A stretch of 64,000 bases of DNA. Origin: DAONDZ01 sp964517555. Its GTDB lineage: Bacteria; Patescibacteriota; Patescibacteriia; Patescibacteriales; UBA12465. Shown piece after piece: positions 41,431 to 50,559 of the stretch (the stretch's first letter is position 1; each line of letters starts with the position of its first letter). Where the stretch lies: assembly GCA_964517555.1 (NCBI GenBank), contig CAZFEF010000001.1, forward strand, positions 95,697 to 159,696, read 5' to 3'. A program made the translations under genes and the position numbers. The notes below the pieces were generated by a model. The model was not told the DNA's origin, did no database searches, and saw only the letters and a program-made list of their open reading frames with translations.

Positions 41431-42750
41431 TTATTTAAACAAAGGTAAGGTGAAATAAAAGGTGCTACCCTGATGGACCCGACTATCGACTCCGATTTGG
41501 CCGCCATAAGCTTCAATAATCAACCGACAAATATATAAGCCCAAACCAATCCCTTCCTGGCTTCGAGTCATGGTGGTCTCCATCTGACTGAATTTATTAA
41601 ATAGACTAATGGCCTTATCCTGGCTGATACCATCGCCATGATCTTTGATTTCCACTCGAACCCTATTCCCTTCCTTAAAAACAACCATTTCCACGTCGTT
41701 ATTATCGCCACCGTATTTCATGGCGTTGTCTACTAAATTATAGATAACTTCTAAGATTTTGTCGGCATTAGCCTTAACCATAGCCTTTGGCAACTTAATC
41801 TCTTTGGTGAAATTTGATTTTTTAGTAACCGCCAAAGCCTGAAGAGTGGGCAAAAAATTATTAATAGCCGCAATCAAATCAAAAGGCTCGTCTTTAGCCA
41901 TCGGCCGTTTATTCTCAAAACGAGTGATCGTCAAAATCTGATCGACTATTTTTTTTAAACGGTTAGCTTCATTAAAGATGACATCCAATTGCTCCTTGGT
42001 TTCCGGGTTCTTCTTGAAAGCTGGGTTCTGTAGCAAAATTTCGCTCATCACCAAAATTGAAGTTAGAGGAGTTTTCAGTTCATGGGCGGCGATATTAAGA
42101 AAATCATCCTTGGTTTTATCTAAATTAGTCAATTGCTCAACGGTTTCTTTAAAGTGCTGAACCTCGGTTAAGTCGATCAAAATACTTCGAATTCCAACAA
42201 TCTCATTGCGCTCATTACTAATTGGAGCTGAGTATAAAGCCGCCGGAAAGCGAGAACCGTCTTTGCGAGTGCATAGATATTCGCTAACTGTGGTTTGTCG
42301 AGATTTAATAATCCTTTCTTTTTCTTTAATTATTTTCTCCCGCTCAGAGGCATCAAAAATGTCTAAGTAATTTAACTGCTTAGCTTCGTGCTCACTGTAG
42401 CCCAATAACTTCAAACCAAAATTATTAATAAATACCACCTTGCCAGAGTCTTCATTTTTGTATTCATAGACCATCTGGGGCAATAAATCGATAACTCCGG
42501 AAAATCGTTTTTTACTCAGCGACAGTTCCAAGTCTTTACGTATCAACTTAGCCTTCAGCTCGGTCGAATTGCGATGTAGCAGCAGGGCCAGGCTAGTGGG
42601 AAAATTAGTGACAAAAAAGAAAGCCAACAAATAATTAGTCTGAGGTTGGTAAGAGTAGCGGAAAATAAAGAAAATAACCGCCGCAAAATAAATAATCAGA
42701 AAAATGGTCAAAAATATTTTTCGAACACGAAAAAAATTAAGTTTGTTCAT
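41431..42750 (-). CDS. PAS-domain sensor histidine kinase, membrane-bound
   Basis: 439 residues: two membrane segments (~12-30 and ~40-58), coiled coil, PAS domain (~83-200), HisKA with H223 (NIAAHELKTPL), HATPase with N-box (NLVDNAMKYGG), G1 (KDHGDGIS) and G2 (GIGLGLYI). A complete autophosphorylating kinase. Downstream of the receiver-only gene at 42760 by 9 bp on the same strand, so they are a likely pair. Confidence 0.93.
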   Translation of the reverse strand: MNKLNFFRVRKIFLTIFLIIYFAAVIFFIFRYSYQPQTNYLLAFFFVTNFPTSLALLLHRNSTELKAKLIRKDLELSLSKKRFSGVIDLLPQMVYEYKNEDSGKVVFINNFGLKLLGYSEHEAKQLNYLDIFDASEREKIIKEKERIIKSRQTTVSEYLCTRKDGSRFPAALYSAPISNERNEIVGIRSILIDLTEVQHFKETVEQLTNLDKTKDDFLNIAAHELKTPLTSILVMSEILLQNPAFKKNPETKEQLDVIFNEANRLKKIVDQILTITRFENKRPMAKDEPFDLIAAINNFLPTLQALAVTKKSNFTKEIKLPKAMVKANADKILEVIYNLVDNAMKYGGDNNDVEMVVFKEGNRVRVEIKDHGDGISQDKAISLFNKFSQMETTMTRSQEGIGLGLYICRLIIEAYGGQIGVDSRVHQGSTFYFTLPLFK

Positions 42751-42759
42751 AAATTCAGC

Positions 42760-43143
42760 TTATTTTTTCAATACTTGAGCCACCTTGTCCAATAAATCAG
42801 AAACGCTAAAAGGCTTCTCTAGCAATCCCTTAATCACCGCCAGATTTTGAAAGTTGCCATTAGTCTCCTGGAAGACCTTAGAGGCAATTGGCAGGGCCGA
42901 GACTAAAATTACGGAAATGTCTTTTAGTTTTGAGTCAGCCACCATGGTTTTGCACAAATCAACCCCACTGATTTCTGGCATCATAAAGTCCAAAAGGACC
43001 AAATCGTAAGTTTGAGATCGCATCTTATCCAAGCCCTCCTTGGCGCTTAAAGCGATCTCGACTTCATAATTAGGATTCAACCCCAGAGCACTTTTCATAG
43101 TGGTGCCAATGCTGGTGTCGTTATCCACGATAAGAATCTTCAT
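42760..43143 (-). CDS. Receiver-only response regulator
   Basis: 127 residues, a single REC domain: acidic pair D7/D9, phosphorylation site D52 (LLDFMMPEISG), Lys in LLEKPFS. No output domain, so it signals by protein contact, as CheY or Spo0F do. It overlaps no gene and precedes the kinase at 41431. The divergent promoter at 43223 lies 80 bp away. Confidence 0.9.
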   Translation of the reverse strand: MKILIVDNDTSIGTTMKSALGLNPNYEVEIALSAKEGLDKMRSQTYDLVLLDFMMPEISGVDLCKTMVADSKLKDISVILVSALPIASKVFQETNGNFQNLAVIKGLLEKPFSVSDLLDKVAQVLKK

Positions 43144-43222
43144 ATAGTTATAATTAGTTGCTTCTATTTTATCACTTTTAACGATTCCCGTCCAATTTCA
43201 TTTGGCAGAAAAGCTTAGTTTA

Positions 43223-43231
43223 TGCTATAAT
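43223..43231 (+). promoter_or_regulatory. Extended -10 promoter of the second kinase gene
   Basis: TGCTATAAT (TATAAT at 43226-43231), about 32 bp before the start at 43263. Confidence 0.55.
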
Positions 43232-43262
43232 AAGGCTATCATACAAAAAAATTCTTTATTTT

Positions 43263-44519
43263 ATGGCCGACATGAAAAATACCACCGGGATCGCTAATGA
43301 AAAAGATTTTGGTGAAGATATTGAGCGCACTAAACAAATCTACGGCTCGTTGCAAGAAAAGGTAAAAATACTATTTGATGATTTAGTTCGAGATAAGCTC
43401 AACTTAGAGCTACAAATGATCGAATCTAAAAAGTTTCGTCTCGCTGTCGACAGCGCCTCCGATACTATCATCATCACCGATCCAGATGCGACTATTGTCT
43501 ATGCCAATCGCGCTACTGAAATTGTAACCGGATATCAAATTCCAGAAATTTTAGGCAAAAAAGCTGGCGGCAAAGATCTTTGGGGCAATCATATGAGCCC
43601 GGAGTTCTATCAAAAAATGTGGGAGACTATTAAAATCAAAAAAGAACCTTTTCGAGGTGAGATCAATAACGTCCGCAAAAATGGTGAAAACTATACTGCC
43701 GAACTAAACATTGCCCCAGTATTAGACGAGAATGAATCTATCTTATTTTTTGTCGGTATTGAACGAGATATTACCAAAGAAAAAGAAATGGAAAAAATGA
43801 AGAACGAATTCATTTCTCTAGTATCCCATCAATTACGCACCCCCCTAACCGGCATTAGGTGGTTTACAGAATTAATCCTGCGCAACAAAGAAAATAATCT
43901 TAACCCGCAACAGATAGACTTCTTAAACCAAATCTCCGGCAGCAACCAAAGAATGATTAAGTTGGTTAATGACATCCTAGACATTTCCCACATTGAAACC
44001 GGTCGAAAATTCGAAGTGATCAAAGCTAATTTCCTGCTCTCACAGGTCATAGATGAAGTTTTAACCGAAAACGTTTCCTTGATAGAAACTAAGAAGTTGA
44101 AAATAATCAATCAAATACCGAAAACATTGTCAATTTTCGCTGATTATGTTAAAATAAAACAAGTATTACAGAATTTAATCAGTAACGCTACTAAATATAC
44201 CCCCGAGGGTAAATCCATCACTATTGCCGTTTCTGAAAAAAACAATCAGGAGGCAGTTATCATGGTTAAAGACGAAGGAATTGGCATCCCGGCTTACCAG
44301 AAAGAACGTCTATTCGAAAAGTTCTTCCGGGCTGATAACGCTTCCTCCCAAGATCCCAACGGCAGTGGTTTGGGCTTATATATTGCTCGAGAGCTGGTTC
44401 GAGCCCATGGAGGCGAGATGTGGTTTGATACTGAGGAAAATAAAGGCACAACATTCTATTTTAAACTAGCTCTCAAAGGCGAAGAAGCCCCTAAAAATAC
44501 TAACAAAGAAATAAAATAA
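43263..44519 (+). CDS. Cytoplasmic PAS sensor histidine kinase
   Basis: 418 residues, no membrane segment: coiled coil (~20-60), PAS domain (~57-172), HisKA with H189 (SLVSHQLRTPL), HATPase (N-box NLISNATKYTP; G-box DEGIGI and GSGLGLYIA). The PAS-HisKA-HATPase part is clearly related to that of the large kinase at 46717 (both share ILGKKAG, DLWG, KKMWE.IK.KK, GEINN.R.NGE.Y.A, FFVGIERDITKEKE). It starts an operon with the receiver gene 1 bp downstream and the ankyrin gene. Confidence 0.92.
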   Translation: MADMKNTTGIANEKDFGEDIERTKQIYGSLQEKVKILFDDLVRDKLNLELQMIESKKFRLAVDSASDTIIITDPDATIVYANRATEIVTGYQIPEILGKKAGGKDLWGNHMSPEFYQKMWETIKIKKEPFRGEINNVRKNGENYTAELNIAPVLDENESILFFVGIERDITKEKEMEKMKNEFISLVSHQLRTPLTGIRWFTELILRNKENNLNPQQIDFLNQISGSNQRMIKLVNDILDISHIETGRKFEVIKANFLLSQVIDEVLTENVSLIETKKLKIINQIPKTLSIFADYVKIKQVLQNLISNATKYTPEGKSITIAVSEKNNQEAVIMVKDEGIGIPAYQKERLFEKFFRADNASSQDPNGSGLGLYIARELVRAHGGEMWFDTEENKGTTFYFKLALKGEEAPKNTNKEIK

Positions 44520-44520
44520 T

Positions 44521-44889
44521 ATGCGTAAAAAAATATTGATAGTGGAAGACGACATTACTCTAGCTAAGGCTATCAGCTATGAATTCGAACAAGAAAACTT
44601 CGAAGTTTTCACCGCCTATGACGGCGAAGAAGGATTAAAGACGGCGGAGCAAAACCTGCCTGATTTGATTCTCTGCGACATTAATATGCCTAAAATGGAC
44701 GGCTTAACCATGTTAAAGAACATGCGAACCACCGAGTGGGGTCGCAATATTCCGGTGATGATGCTTACCAACTTAAGCGACGAACAGAAAGTCATGGAGG
44801 CTTTATCCCAACAAGCCTTCTATTACCTAGTGAAAAGCGATTGGGATTTATCCCAGATAGTCGCTAAAGTTAAAGAGAAATTAGGCTAA
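44521..44889 (+). CDS. Receiver-only response regulator
   Basis: 122 residues, single REC domain: E9/D10/D11, D53 (LCDINMPKMDG), Lys in LVKSDWD. It follows the cytoplasmic kinase by one base, and is its likely partner. No output domain. The ankyrin protein next in the operon might be the protein it contacts. Confidence 0.9.
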   Translation: MRKKILIVEDDITLAKAISYEFEQENFEVFTAYDGEEGLKTAEQNLPDLILCDINMPKMDGLTMLKNMRTTEWGRNIPVMMLTNLSDEQKVMEALSQQAFYYLVKSDWDLSQIVAKVKEKLG

Positions 44890-44894
44890 ATAAT

Positions 44895-45623
44895 ATGCCT
44901 CAAACCGTTCGCGACAACAACGAATTATCATCTTTTCTAGAAGCTGTTCGGGCTGACAATTTAGAGCTGGTTAAGAAAGAATTAGCCGGCGGCGTTGATA
45001 TTAATCAAAACGACAACGAGGGTTTAACCGCCTTAATGATTGCTTGCCGCGATGGCTATTACGAACTAGCAAAATACCTAATCGAACAAGGGGCGGATAT
45101 TAACCTCAAAAACTTTCACGGATTCAGCGCTTTGATGTACGCCGCTTGGAGTGGCCGCCAGGAAATAGTAGAACTATTGATTGATAAAGGTGTTATTTTG
45201 GGAGAAAACGGCCATCACGCTAATTTTTCATCCATCTTCGCCGCTCATAATGCCCTAGTCTTTGCCGCCCAGAACGGACATACCGCCATTGTTGAGCTGT
45301 TAGTTAAAAAAGGAGTTGATGTTAACGGTCGCGGTCGCAAAGGCACCACTCCGCTCATGGCTGCTGCTCGCAATGGCCACTTAGATACCGTAAAATCATT
45401 GATCGAGCTGGGGGCTGATATTAATACTGAATCCCAAAATGGATCCACGGCCCTGATTAAAGCCGTCCAGGACGGCAATTTGGAAATAGTTAAGCTATTA
45501 ATCGAATCCGGAGCCGACGTTAATGCTCGCAATAACTACCGCACCACCGCCTTAAATATTGCCCGAACCAATAATTATCCAGAAATTGAAAAACTATTAA
45601 TAGAGCATCAAGCCGTAGAATAA
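44895..45623 (+). CDS. Ankyrin-repeat protein
   Basis: 242 residues: about six to seven ankyrin repeats of 33 residues (e.g. NEGLTALMIACRDGYYELAK, GFSALMYAAWSGRQEIVELL, NGSTALIKAVQDGNLEIVKL), no signal peptide. It is a protein-binding scaffold, probably working with the adjacent kinase and receiver, which are in the same rightward operon (5 bp spacing). Ends the operon before a terminator. Confidence 0.93.
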   Translation: MPQTVRDNNELSSFLEAVRADNLELVKKELAGGVDINQNDNEGLTALMIACRDGYYELAKYLIEQGADINLKNFHGFSALMYAAWSGRQEIVELLIDKGVILGENGHHANFSSIFAAHNALVFAAQNGHTAIVELLVKKGVDVNGRGRKGTTPLMAAARNGHLDTVKSLIELGADINTESQNGSTALIKAVQDGNLEIVKLLIESGADVNARNNYRTTALNIARTNNYPEIEKLLIEHQAVE

Positions 45624-45644
45624 TTACAGAACAAAGTCTATATC

Positions 45645-45675
45645 TAAAAACAACCACCGAAAGATGGTTGTTTTT
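45645..45675. terminator. Bidirectional terminator
   Basis: TAAAAACAACCA (45645-45656), loop, TGGTTGTTTTTA (45664-45675). Between the ankyrin gene and the convergent 3D-domain gene. Confidence 0.88.
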
Positions 45676-45698
45676 AGATCAGCTAAGCCGATAATAAA

Positions 45699-46166
45699 TT
45701 AATTGATTTCTTGTAGAACTTCAATCTTAGCGGTTTGCAGACCAAACTCAATAGCTTGATCGTAATCGCGCATCCAAACGTCAACTTTATTGGGAAAACG
45801 ACGGTTCATTCGATCCCGAACCACGAAGACTCGATCACCAAAAAGTTCTGGAATCCTAACCTTAGTACCAAAAGGCAAAAAGTTAGCGGCAATAGTATCT
45901 TCATTGTTGCCCTCGCAGACATTATAGCCATTGGCGGTGATGCACGGAGAATCGTCAGTTTGAGCCGCATCAGAGGTATAAGCAGTAATATAATGTTTGG
46001 TGGTTCTAACCACTTGATATTGGGGCTCACTCAATTCGTGAAACTTAGGATCAACCACTACCGGCAAATACTCATCGGCCTGGGCCATTAGCACCGGATA
46101 AGGGCTAAAAACCAAAAAGAGAGTAAAGAAAGTGACAAATATTCTTTTTGTTAGCTTTAAAGCCAT
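45699..46166 (-). CDS. Secreted 3D-domain protein (RlpA/Rpf-like fold)
   Basis: 155 residues. N-terminal signal peptide (KLTKRIFVTFFTLFLVFSPY, likely cleaved near 26-32), then a 3D (three Asp) double-psi beta-barrel (~60-150): KHYITAYTSDAAQTDDSPC, later GTKVRIPELF, then VVRDRMNRRFPNKVDVWM. Such domains bind or cleave peptidoglycan (lytic transglycosylase type). Exported to the envelope. It stands apart from the kinase genes. Confidence 0.85.
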   Translation of the reverse strand: MALKLTKRIFVTFFTLFLVFSPYPVLMAQADEYLPVVVDPKFHELSEPQYQVVRTTKHYITAYTSDAAQTDDSPCITANGYNVCEGNNEDTIAANFLPFGTKVRIPELFGDRVFVVRDRMNRRFPNKVDVWMRDYDQAIEFGLQTAKIEVLQEIN

Positions 46167-46274
46167 AAAATAAGGTTAGATAAAGGCTGAAAATAAAAAA
46201 TCCTATCATATAATGACAGGAACCTTTAACCACCCATAGTATCACAAAATAATGTTAATGTCAATAGATAAACC

Positions 46275-46301
46275 AAAAAACCCCTATTTCTAAGGGTTTT
46301 T
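46275..46301 (-). terminator. Rho-independent terminator
   Basis: Minus strand: AAAACCC ... GGGGTTTTTT. It ends the receiver gene at 46316. Confidence 0.75.
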
Positions 46302-46315
46302 ATGAGTATCAAGTC

Positions 46316-46711
46316 TTATTTTTGATTTTCTTGTCCCAAGAAATCACTAATGTCTCCGATTATTCTGTCTAGGCGATAATCAGCCTTAGTATAGTACTGA
46401 TTAACCCCCAGACGGATGTAGGAGTTGACTTTATCCGGGCTGGCCGTATTAGAAACCACAAAAATTGGTATCTGGCGCCAATGAGAACCTTCGGCCTTCG
46501 TTCTGGCAACTAAATCCAGGCCGTTCCCTTCTCCGAGTAAATAATGGTCTAGCCAGATAGCATCTACGTGAATTTTGTCCTCCAAATAATTTAAAGCCTG
46601 ACTAACGCTTCGGGCCGTCAAAACAGCAAAACCACTCTTTTCTAGTTTAATTTTGATGGCCTCGGCCAAAGGTCGTTCGTCCTCAACAACTAAAATGTTT
46701 TTTTGACTCAT
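46316..46711 (-). CDS. Receiver-only response regulator
   Basis: 131 residues, single REC domain: E10/D11, D55 (IWLDHYLLGEG), Lys near 111 (YYTKADY). Its loop after D55 is long (GEGNGLDLVART). It follows the large kinase at 46717 by 5 bp on the same strand, so it is probably its partner. No output domain. Confidence 0.88.
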   Translation of the reverse strand: MSQKNILVVEDERPLAEAIKIKLEKSGFAVLTARSVSQALNYLEDKIHVDAIWLDHYLLGEGNGLDLVARTKAEGSHWRQIPIFVVSNTASPDKVNSYIRLGVNQYYTKADYRLDRIIGDISDFLGQENQK

Positions 46712-46716
46712 ATAGA

Positions 46717-49080
46717 TTAACTTAATTCTCGATTCCCGGTCTTAGGCTTCATGCCGGACAAGGGTAGTTTAATATTAAAAGTGGTGCCTTTGTTTTCAAC
46801 CGATTCGAAACTAACTTGCCCCCCACCGGCTAAAACAATGGCTTTAACAATATAAAGACCTAAACCCGTACCATCAGTCTCCTTGTCCTTAATATTATCT
46901 GCTCGAAATAGTTTTTCAAATATTTTTGGCTGGTCGGCCAACGGGATGCCATAACCGTTGTCTTGGACTTTGATTAATAAATTTTTAGAATCCTTAGAGA
47001 TGCTGACTTCTATTTTAGCTTTCTCCGGACTGTATTTTACCGCATTGGATAATAAATTATCAAACACGATACGAATCAGCTTGGGATCTAATTTAATGAG
47101 CGGCACCTGGCTATCATAATTCTCAACTATTTTTTGTTTTTTGGCTTTAATCTTCGGGGTTAAGTCTTTGACCACACTCTTAGCCAAGGAAGAAACGTCG
47201 ATCAACTCTGGATCAATAGCGAAGGTTCCTAGATCTATTCGCGAAACATTGAGCAAGGCATTTATCAAATCTACCATTCGTTGATTGCCACGATAGACCT
47301 CCTCTAAGTATTGTTTCTGCTCATCATTAATTTTCCCGGCATCCCCAGCTAAAAGCATTTCCACATACCAATTGATGGCCGACAAAGGGGTGCGCAATTG
47401 GTGGGAGGCCAAAGAGACAAATTCTGTCTTAGCTTTGTCCACTTCTTTTTCTTTGGTAATATCCCGTTCAATACCGACGAAAAAGATAACCTCCCCCTGA
47501 TTATTTAAAACCGGAGAAACGCTAACAGCGGCAATATATTTCTCACCATTGCGCCGACGGTTATTTATCTCTCCAGAGAAAACCTGCTTTTTAACCTTAA
47601 TGACTTCCCACATTTTCTTATAGAACGCGGCATCCATTTGTCCGCCCCACAGATCAATGTTACCGGCTTTCTTGCCCAAAATATCTTCAAGGGCAAAACC
47701 GGTGATCTTGGCAACTGCTCGATTGGCATACAAAATCAATCCGTCAGCATCGGTAATAACAATATGATCAGAGGCATTTTCCACGGCCAGTTTAAACTTC
47801 TCCAAATCCGAAGCTAACCTCAATGATTTATCCTTTTCAAAATTAACATCTTCCAAGATATTAAAAATGGCCACTTGAGTATTTTGTAAAGATTTCTTCT
47901 GATTCTCAATAGTTAAAATATGTTGATTCAAGTCGGCAGTCTTGCGGCGCACCTGATCTTCTAAATTACCGTGCAATTCCTGCAAATTCTTGCTCATGGA
48001 ATTGATCCCTTGAACCAGAGCGCCAATTTCATCTCGGCTAATATATTTAACCTTAGCAGAAAAATTGCCGTGGCTGATATCAGTCACTACTGCGCCAATA
48101 CTTCTAATGGGGCTAAAAACTAAGTAAGCCAACAAGGTATAAATCAAGATACCAACAGCCAGCAAAAACATAATTAAAATTCCGACCAAAACTAGGGTTA
48201 TTGATCGCGCCGAGGAAAAAACCGTAGCTTGCGGTTCTTCGGTAAATAAAATCCAGCCGCTACCGCGATAGTCATTGTCACCCTGTTGGCGAATTACAGA
48301 AATTAGGTAATCTTCGCCACTCATATTTTTTTTCCGTTCAGCTAAATACTTCCCCAGATCATCCGAATTCCTATAGATGAAATCCGCTTCTAGATATTTT
48401 TCGTTAAGGATATAACTCAAATCCTCTTCTTTGGTTTCTAAAATCTCCAATCCTTGGTTGTTTAAAAGATGAATCTTATGAATAACTGAAAATTGATCAA
48501 AAGACCTAACTATCTCTAGCCAATCCACATCAACTATCACTGCGCCAGTAATTTCTTCATTATCGCCTATGACCGACGCCATAAAACTAATCACTGGTCG
48601 AGATCGCTGATCATCTTTGAAATAAACGTCAGAATAAACTAGGCGACCGTCTGAAAGTTGATCAAATAACTTTTGTCTTTCCATAATAGCCTCACTACCA
48701 ATAGTCTGGTCAGCAAAATTGCTAATAGAAATCTTTTCTTCCCCCCGACGATCAATCATAGTAATTGAGTCCCAGGTAGTATAAATGCTCAGATTGATTT
48801 CTAGGGACCGACTAAAATTACTTTCTTCGGCTGGGGTCATTTGTCCGTGTAAATAACTTTTAACCAAAATTTGACTAGCCAGAGAAGACACCGACCTTGA
48901 TTCTTCACCCATGATATTGTCGATATTACTCATGATGGACCGAGCAGTCTCCAAGTGATTCTCATTAATATATTGGCTAAAGAAATTAATCGAATAATGA
49001 TATGTTAAATAGCCGATCAAAACTATGACCGTCAAAAAAATAATCACTAGAAAAAGAATAATTTTGTTTCCCAGTTTCAT
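46717..49080 (-). CDS. Large membrane sensor histidine kinase (sensor, HAMP, PAS, HisKA, HATPase)
   Basis: 787 residues: membrane segment (~7-29), extracytoplasmic Cache-like sensor (~30-285), second membrane segment (~290-320), HAMP (~322-374), coiled coil (~375-435), PAS (~430-545), HisKA with H560 (SLASHQLRTPL), HATPase. The PAS-to-HATPase part is a paralogue of the kinase at 43263. It sits between the receiver gene and the pilus locus. A TATAAT box at 49093-49098, 12 bp before the start, suggests a very short leader. The signal is unknown. Confidence 0.93.
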   Translation of the reverse strand: MKLGNKIILFLVIIFLTVIVLIGYLTYHYSINFFSQYINENHLETARSIMSNIDNIMGEESRSVSSLASQILVKSYLHGQMTPAEESNFSRSLEINLSIYTTWDSITMIDRRGEEKISISNFADQTIGSEAIMERQKLFDQLSDGRLVYSDVYFKDDQRSRPVISFMASVIGDNEEITGAVIVDVDWLEIVRSFDQFSVIHKIHLLNNQGLEILETKEEDLSYILNEKYLEADFIYRNSDDLGKYLAERKKNMSGEDYLISVIRQQGDNDYRGSGWILFTEEPQATVFSSARSITLVLVGILIMFLLAVGILIYTLLAYLVFSPIRSIGAVVTDISHGNFSAKVKYISRDEIGALVQGINSMSKNLQELHGNLEDQVRRKTADLNQHILTIENQKKSLQNTQVAIFNILEDVNFEKDKSLRLASDLEKFKLAVENASDHIVITDADGLILYANRAVAKITGFALEDILGKKAGNIDLWGGQMDAAFYKKMWEVIKVKKQVFSGEINNRRRNGEKYIAAVSVSPVLNNQGEVIFFVGIERDITKEKEVDKAKTEFVSLASHQLRTPLSAINWYVEMLLAGDAGKINDEQKQYLEEVYRGNQRMVDLINALLNVSRIDLGTFAIDPELIDVSSLAKSVVKDLTPKIKAKKQKIVENYDSQVPLIKLDPKLIRIVFDNLLSNAVKYSPEKAKIEVSISKDSKNLLIKVQDNGYGIPLADQPKIFEKLFRADNIKDKETDGTGLGLYIVKAIVLAGGGQVSFESVENKGTTFNIKLPLSGMKPKTGNRELS

Positions 49081-49109
49081 AACCCGGGTTTAATTATATA
49101 CTAAGAGCC

Positions 49110-49131
49110 ATGAGTCTGAATTCATGGCCCC
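49110..49131 (-). terminator. Hairpin after the pilin gene
   Basis: Minus strand: GCCATGA, 8-base loop, TCATGGC. No strong T-run, so termination may be partial and the kinase gene may be partly cotranscribed. Confidence 0.45.
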
Positions 49132-49146
49132 GGATATATCATCAAA

Positions 49147-49617
49147 CTATCTGGTGACTGAAATAGTGACACTATCTTCGGCTTTAGGGGCGGTAATAGT
49201 GACACGACCATTAACCGATTTACTAATATTATAACCAGTGCCATTAGTGGAAGTACTAATAGGATCAATCGGAATAGAGGTCAAGAATTTTTCGTTAGCA
49301 GTTAACACTGATAAATCGATCAAGCCTGTACAAGTACTGCTAGTTTTGCAAATTTCAGTAGAAGTAGTGGTAATGGCCGCCGGAATAGTACCGTTGCTAT
49401 CGATAGCATATTGATGGACAGCATTTAAAATAGTGTTAACATCGGCTCGACGTTGAGAATTACGAGCATTAGCTAATTGCTTGGATGGATTTAAGGCCAA
49501 AACAACGATTCCGGCCAAAATCGCAATAATCGCTACTACTAGCAAAACTTCCAACAGAGTAAACCCCTTCTTAACCTTTTTAACTTTTTTGGTATTTTTT
49601 TTATTTTTACAATTCAT
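49147..49617 (-). CDS. pilA: Type IV major pilin-like protein
   Basis: 156 residues. A Lys-rich leader (KKNTKKVKKVKKG) is followed by the prepilin peptidase site G22|F and the N-terminal helix FTLLEVLLVVAIIAILAGIV. Then a linker NARNSQRRADVNTILNAVHQ and a globular part with two Cys (ICKTSSTCTG). Pilin-like with a short, Ser/Thr-rich head. It has its own promoter (49651-49656) and the last place in the leftward pilus gene set. Confidence 0.9.
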   Translation of the reverse strand: MNCKNKKNTKKVKKVKKGFTLLEVLLVVAIIAILAGIVVLALNPSKQLANARNSQRRADVNTILNAVHQYAIDSNGTIPAAITTTSTEICKTSSTCTGLIDLSVLTANEKFLTSIPIDPISTSTNGTGYNISKSVNGRVTITAPKAEDSVTISVTR

Positions 49618-49650
49618 ACTTTTTTTAAATTATGTAAATTAATTGATTAT

Positions 49651-49659
49651 ATTATAACA
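49651..49659 (-). promoter_or_regulatory. Extended -10 promoter of the pilin gene
   Basis: Minus strand TGTTATAAT (TATAAT at 49651-49656), ~34 bp before the pilin start. It suggests the major pilin is also transcribed apart from the rest of the operon. Confidence 0.5.
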
Positions 49660-49665
49660 TAGCCC

Positions 49666-50091
49666 CTAGAAACTGGCCACTTCCTGCCAATTAGAAACTG
49701 TTAGCTGCGGAGTCAAGCCACTTAAATCAATCAAGATTCTCTGCGTATGATTATTAACTAACCCCGAGGCTTTAATCTGCCGGGTGTTACCCCCAGTATT
49801 TATAACCGTATAAGAACAGGTGCCGGTCGGATAGCTCAGGTTGACGGTGCCTGTATAGCTTTTTTGAGCCCTAATCTGTTGCAGGCCTTCTTCGGCACAG
49901 GCATTGGCCAAATACCGAGCCATAGTTCCCTGTTCCAAACTAGAGCTAGAAAGGCCAGTAGAGATGCTTAAGAGCAACAAAGTCAAAGCAACCACCGAGC
50001 TCACCGCTCCGAGGATAATAACGCTAATTAGCAGGACATAGGCCGGCTTAGCGGGGACTGGCCGTGCCAATGAATGTCTGTTGATAATCAT
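49666..50091 (-). CDS. PilX-like pilus assembly protein
   Basis: 141 residues from ATG 50091 (the open frame to 50178 lies inside the gene upstream). N-terminal hydrophobic helix AYVLLISVIILGAVSSVVAL (~16-35) without the classic G|F site, then ACAEEGLQQIRAQ, typical of PilX-like proteins. C-terminal small head with a Cys pair. It overlaps the previous gene by 44 bp. Minor pilin-complex component, exact role inferred. Confidence 0.7.
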   Translation of the reverse strand: MIINRHSLARPVPAKPAYVLLISVIILGAVSSVVALTLLLLSISTGLSSSSLEQGTMARYLANACAEEGLQQIRAQKSYTGTVNLSYPTGTCSYTVINTGGNTRQIKASGLVNNHTQRILIDLSGLTPQLTVSNWQEVASF

Positions 50092-50554
50092 ACGCTTGAC
50101 GATTGCTATTATTGATATAACTAACGGAAAAGGAAACCCGAATTGATCCGGTGGTATTATTGCGACCATAATTGGCAAAGGATAAATTAGAGATAGTTAC
50201 TTGATTATTGTCTAAAACTATAGGCGCGTTAGCTCCTAGGGTTAAACGAAGATCACCGCCAACTTCATCAATAACGATCGGATTATTAGGAGCCAAGGCA
50301 GCCAAATTAAGCGTCGAAGCATTATTAGTCGGCACCGGACTATTGATAGCTTCCGCCGCTCGAATTTGCCGCAAAATATTATCCATAATCTGTGCTCCCT
50401 GTTGTTCCACTTCACTGATAGTCCGACTCTTGGCCTGACTCTGCCAAATAATAAAGACAAAAGCGGAAACGGCTAAAATTATCACTCCGGATAAAGCCGA
50501 ATAGATTAGAAGCTCTATTAAGGTAAAGGCAGATTGTTTCCTATCTAAAATCAT
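50048..50554 (-). CDS. Prepilin-like protein (PilW/GspJ type)
   Basis: 168 residues. Prepilin N-terminus AFTLIELLIYSALSGVIILA with basic leader RKQS and the conserved Glu at +5. The rest resembles the minor pseudopilin with a beta head. Residues before F have Ala instead of the usual Gly at the cleavage site (SAFTLIE), as seen in some minor pilins. Between the fusion gene and the PilX-like gene on the same strand. Confidence 0.85.
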   Translation of the reverse strand: MILDRKQSAFTLIELLIYSALSGVIILAVSAFVFIIWQSQAKSRTISEVEQQGAQIMDNILRQIRAAEAINSPVPTNNASTLNLAALAPNNPIVIDEVGGDLRLTLGANAPIVLDNNQVTISNLSFANYGRNNTTGSIRVSFSVSYINNSNRQAYDYQQTFIGTASPR

Positions 50555-50559
50555 ATAGA

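Noticed and set aside
46197..46225. Imperfect palindrome CCTATCA-TATAA-TGACAGG
   Set aside because: One mismatch and no T-run; too short to call a terminator or operator.
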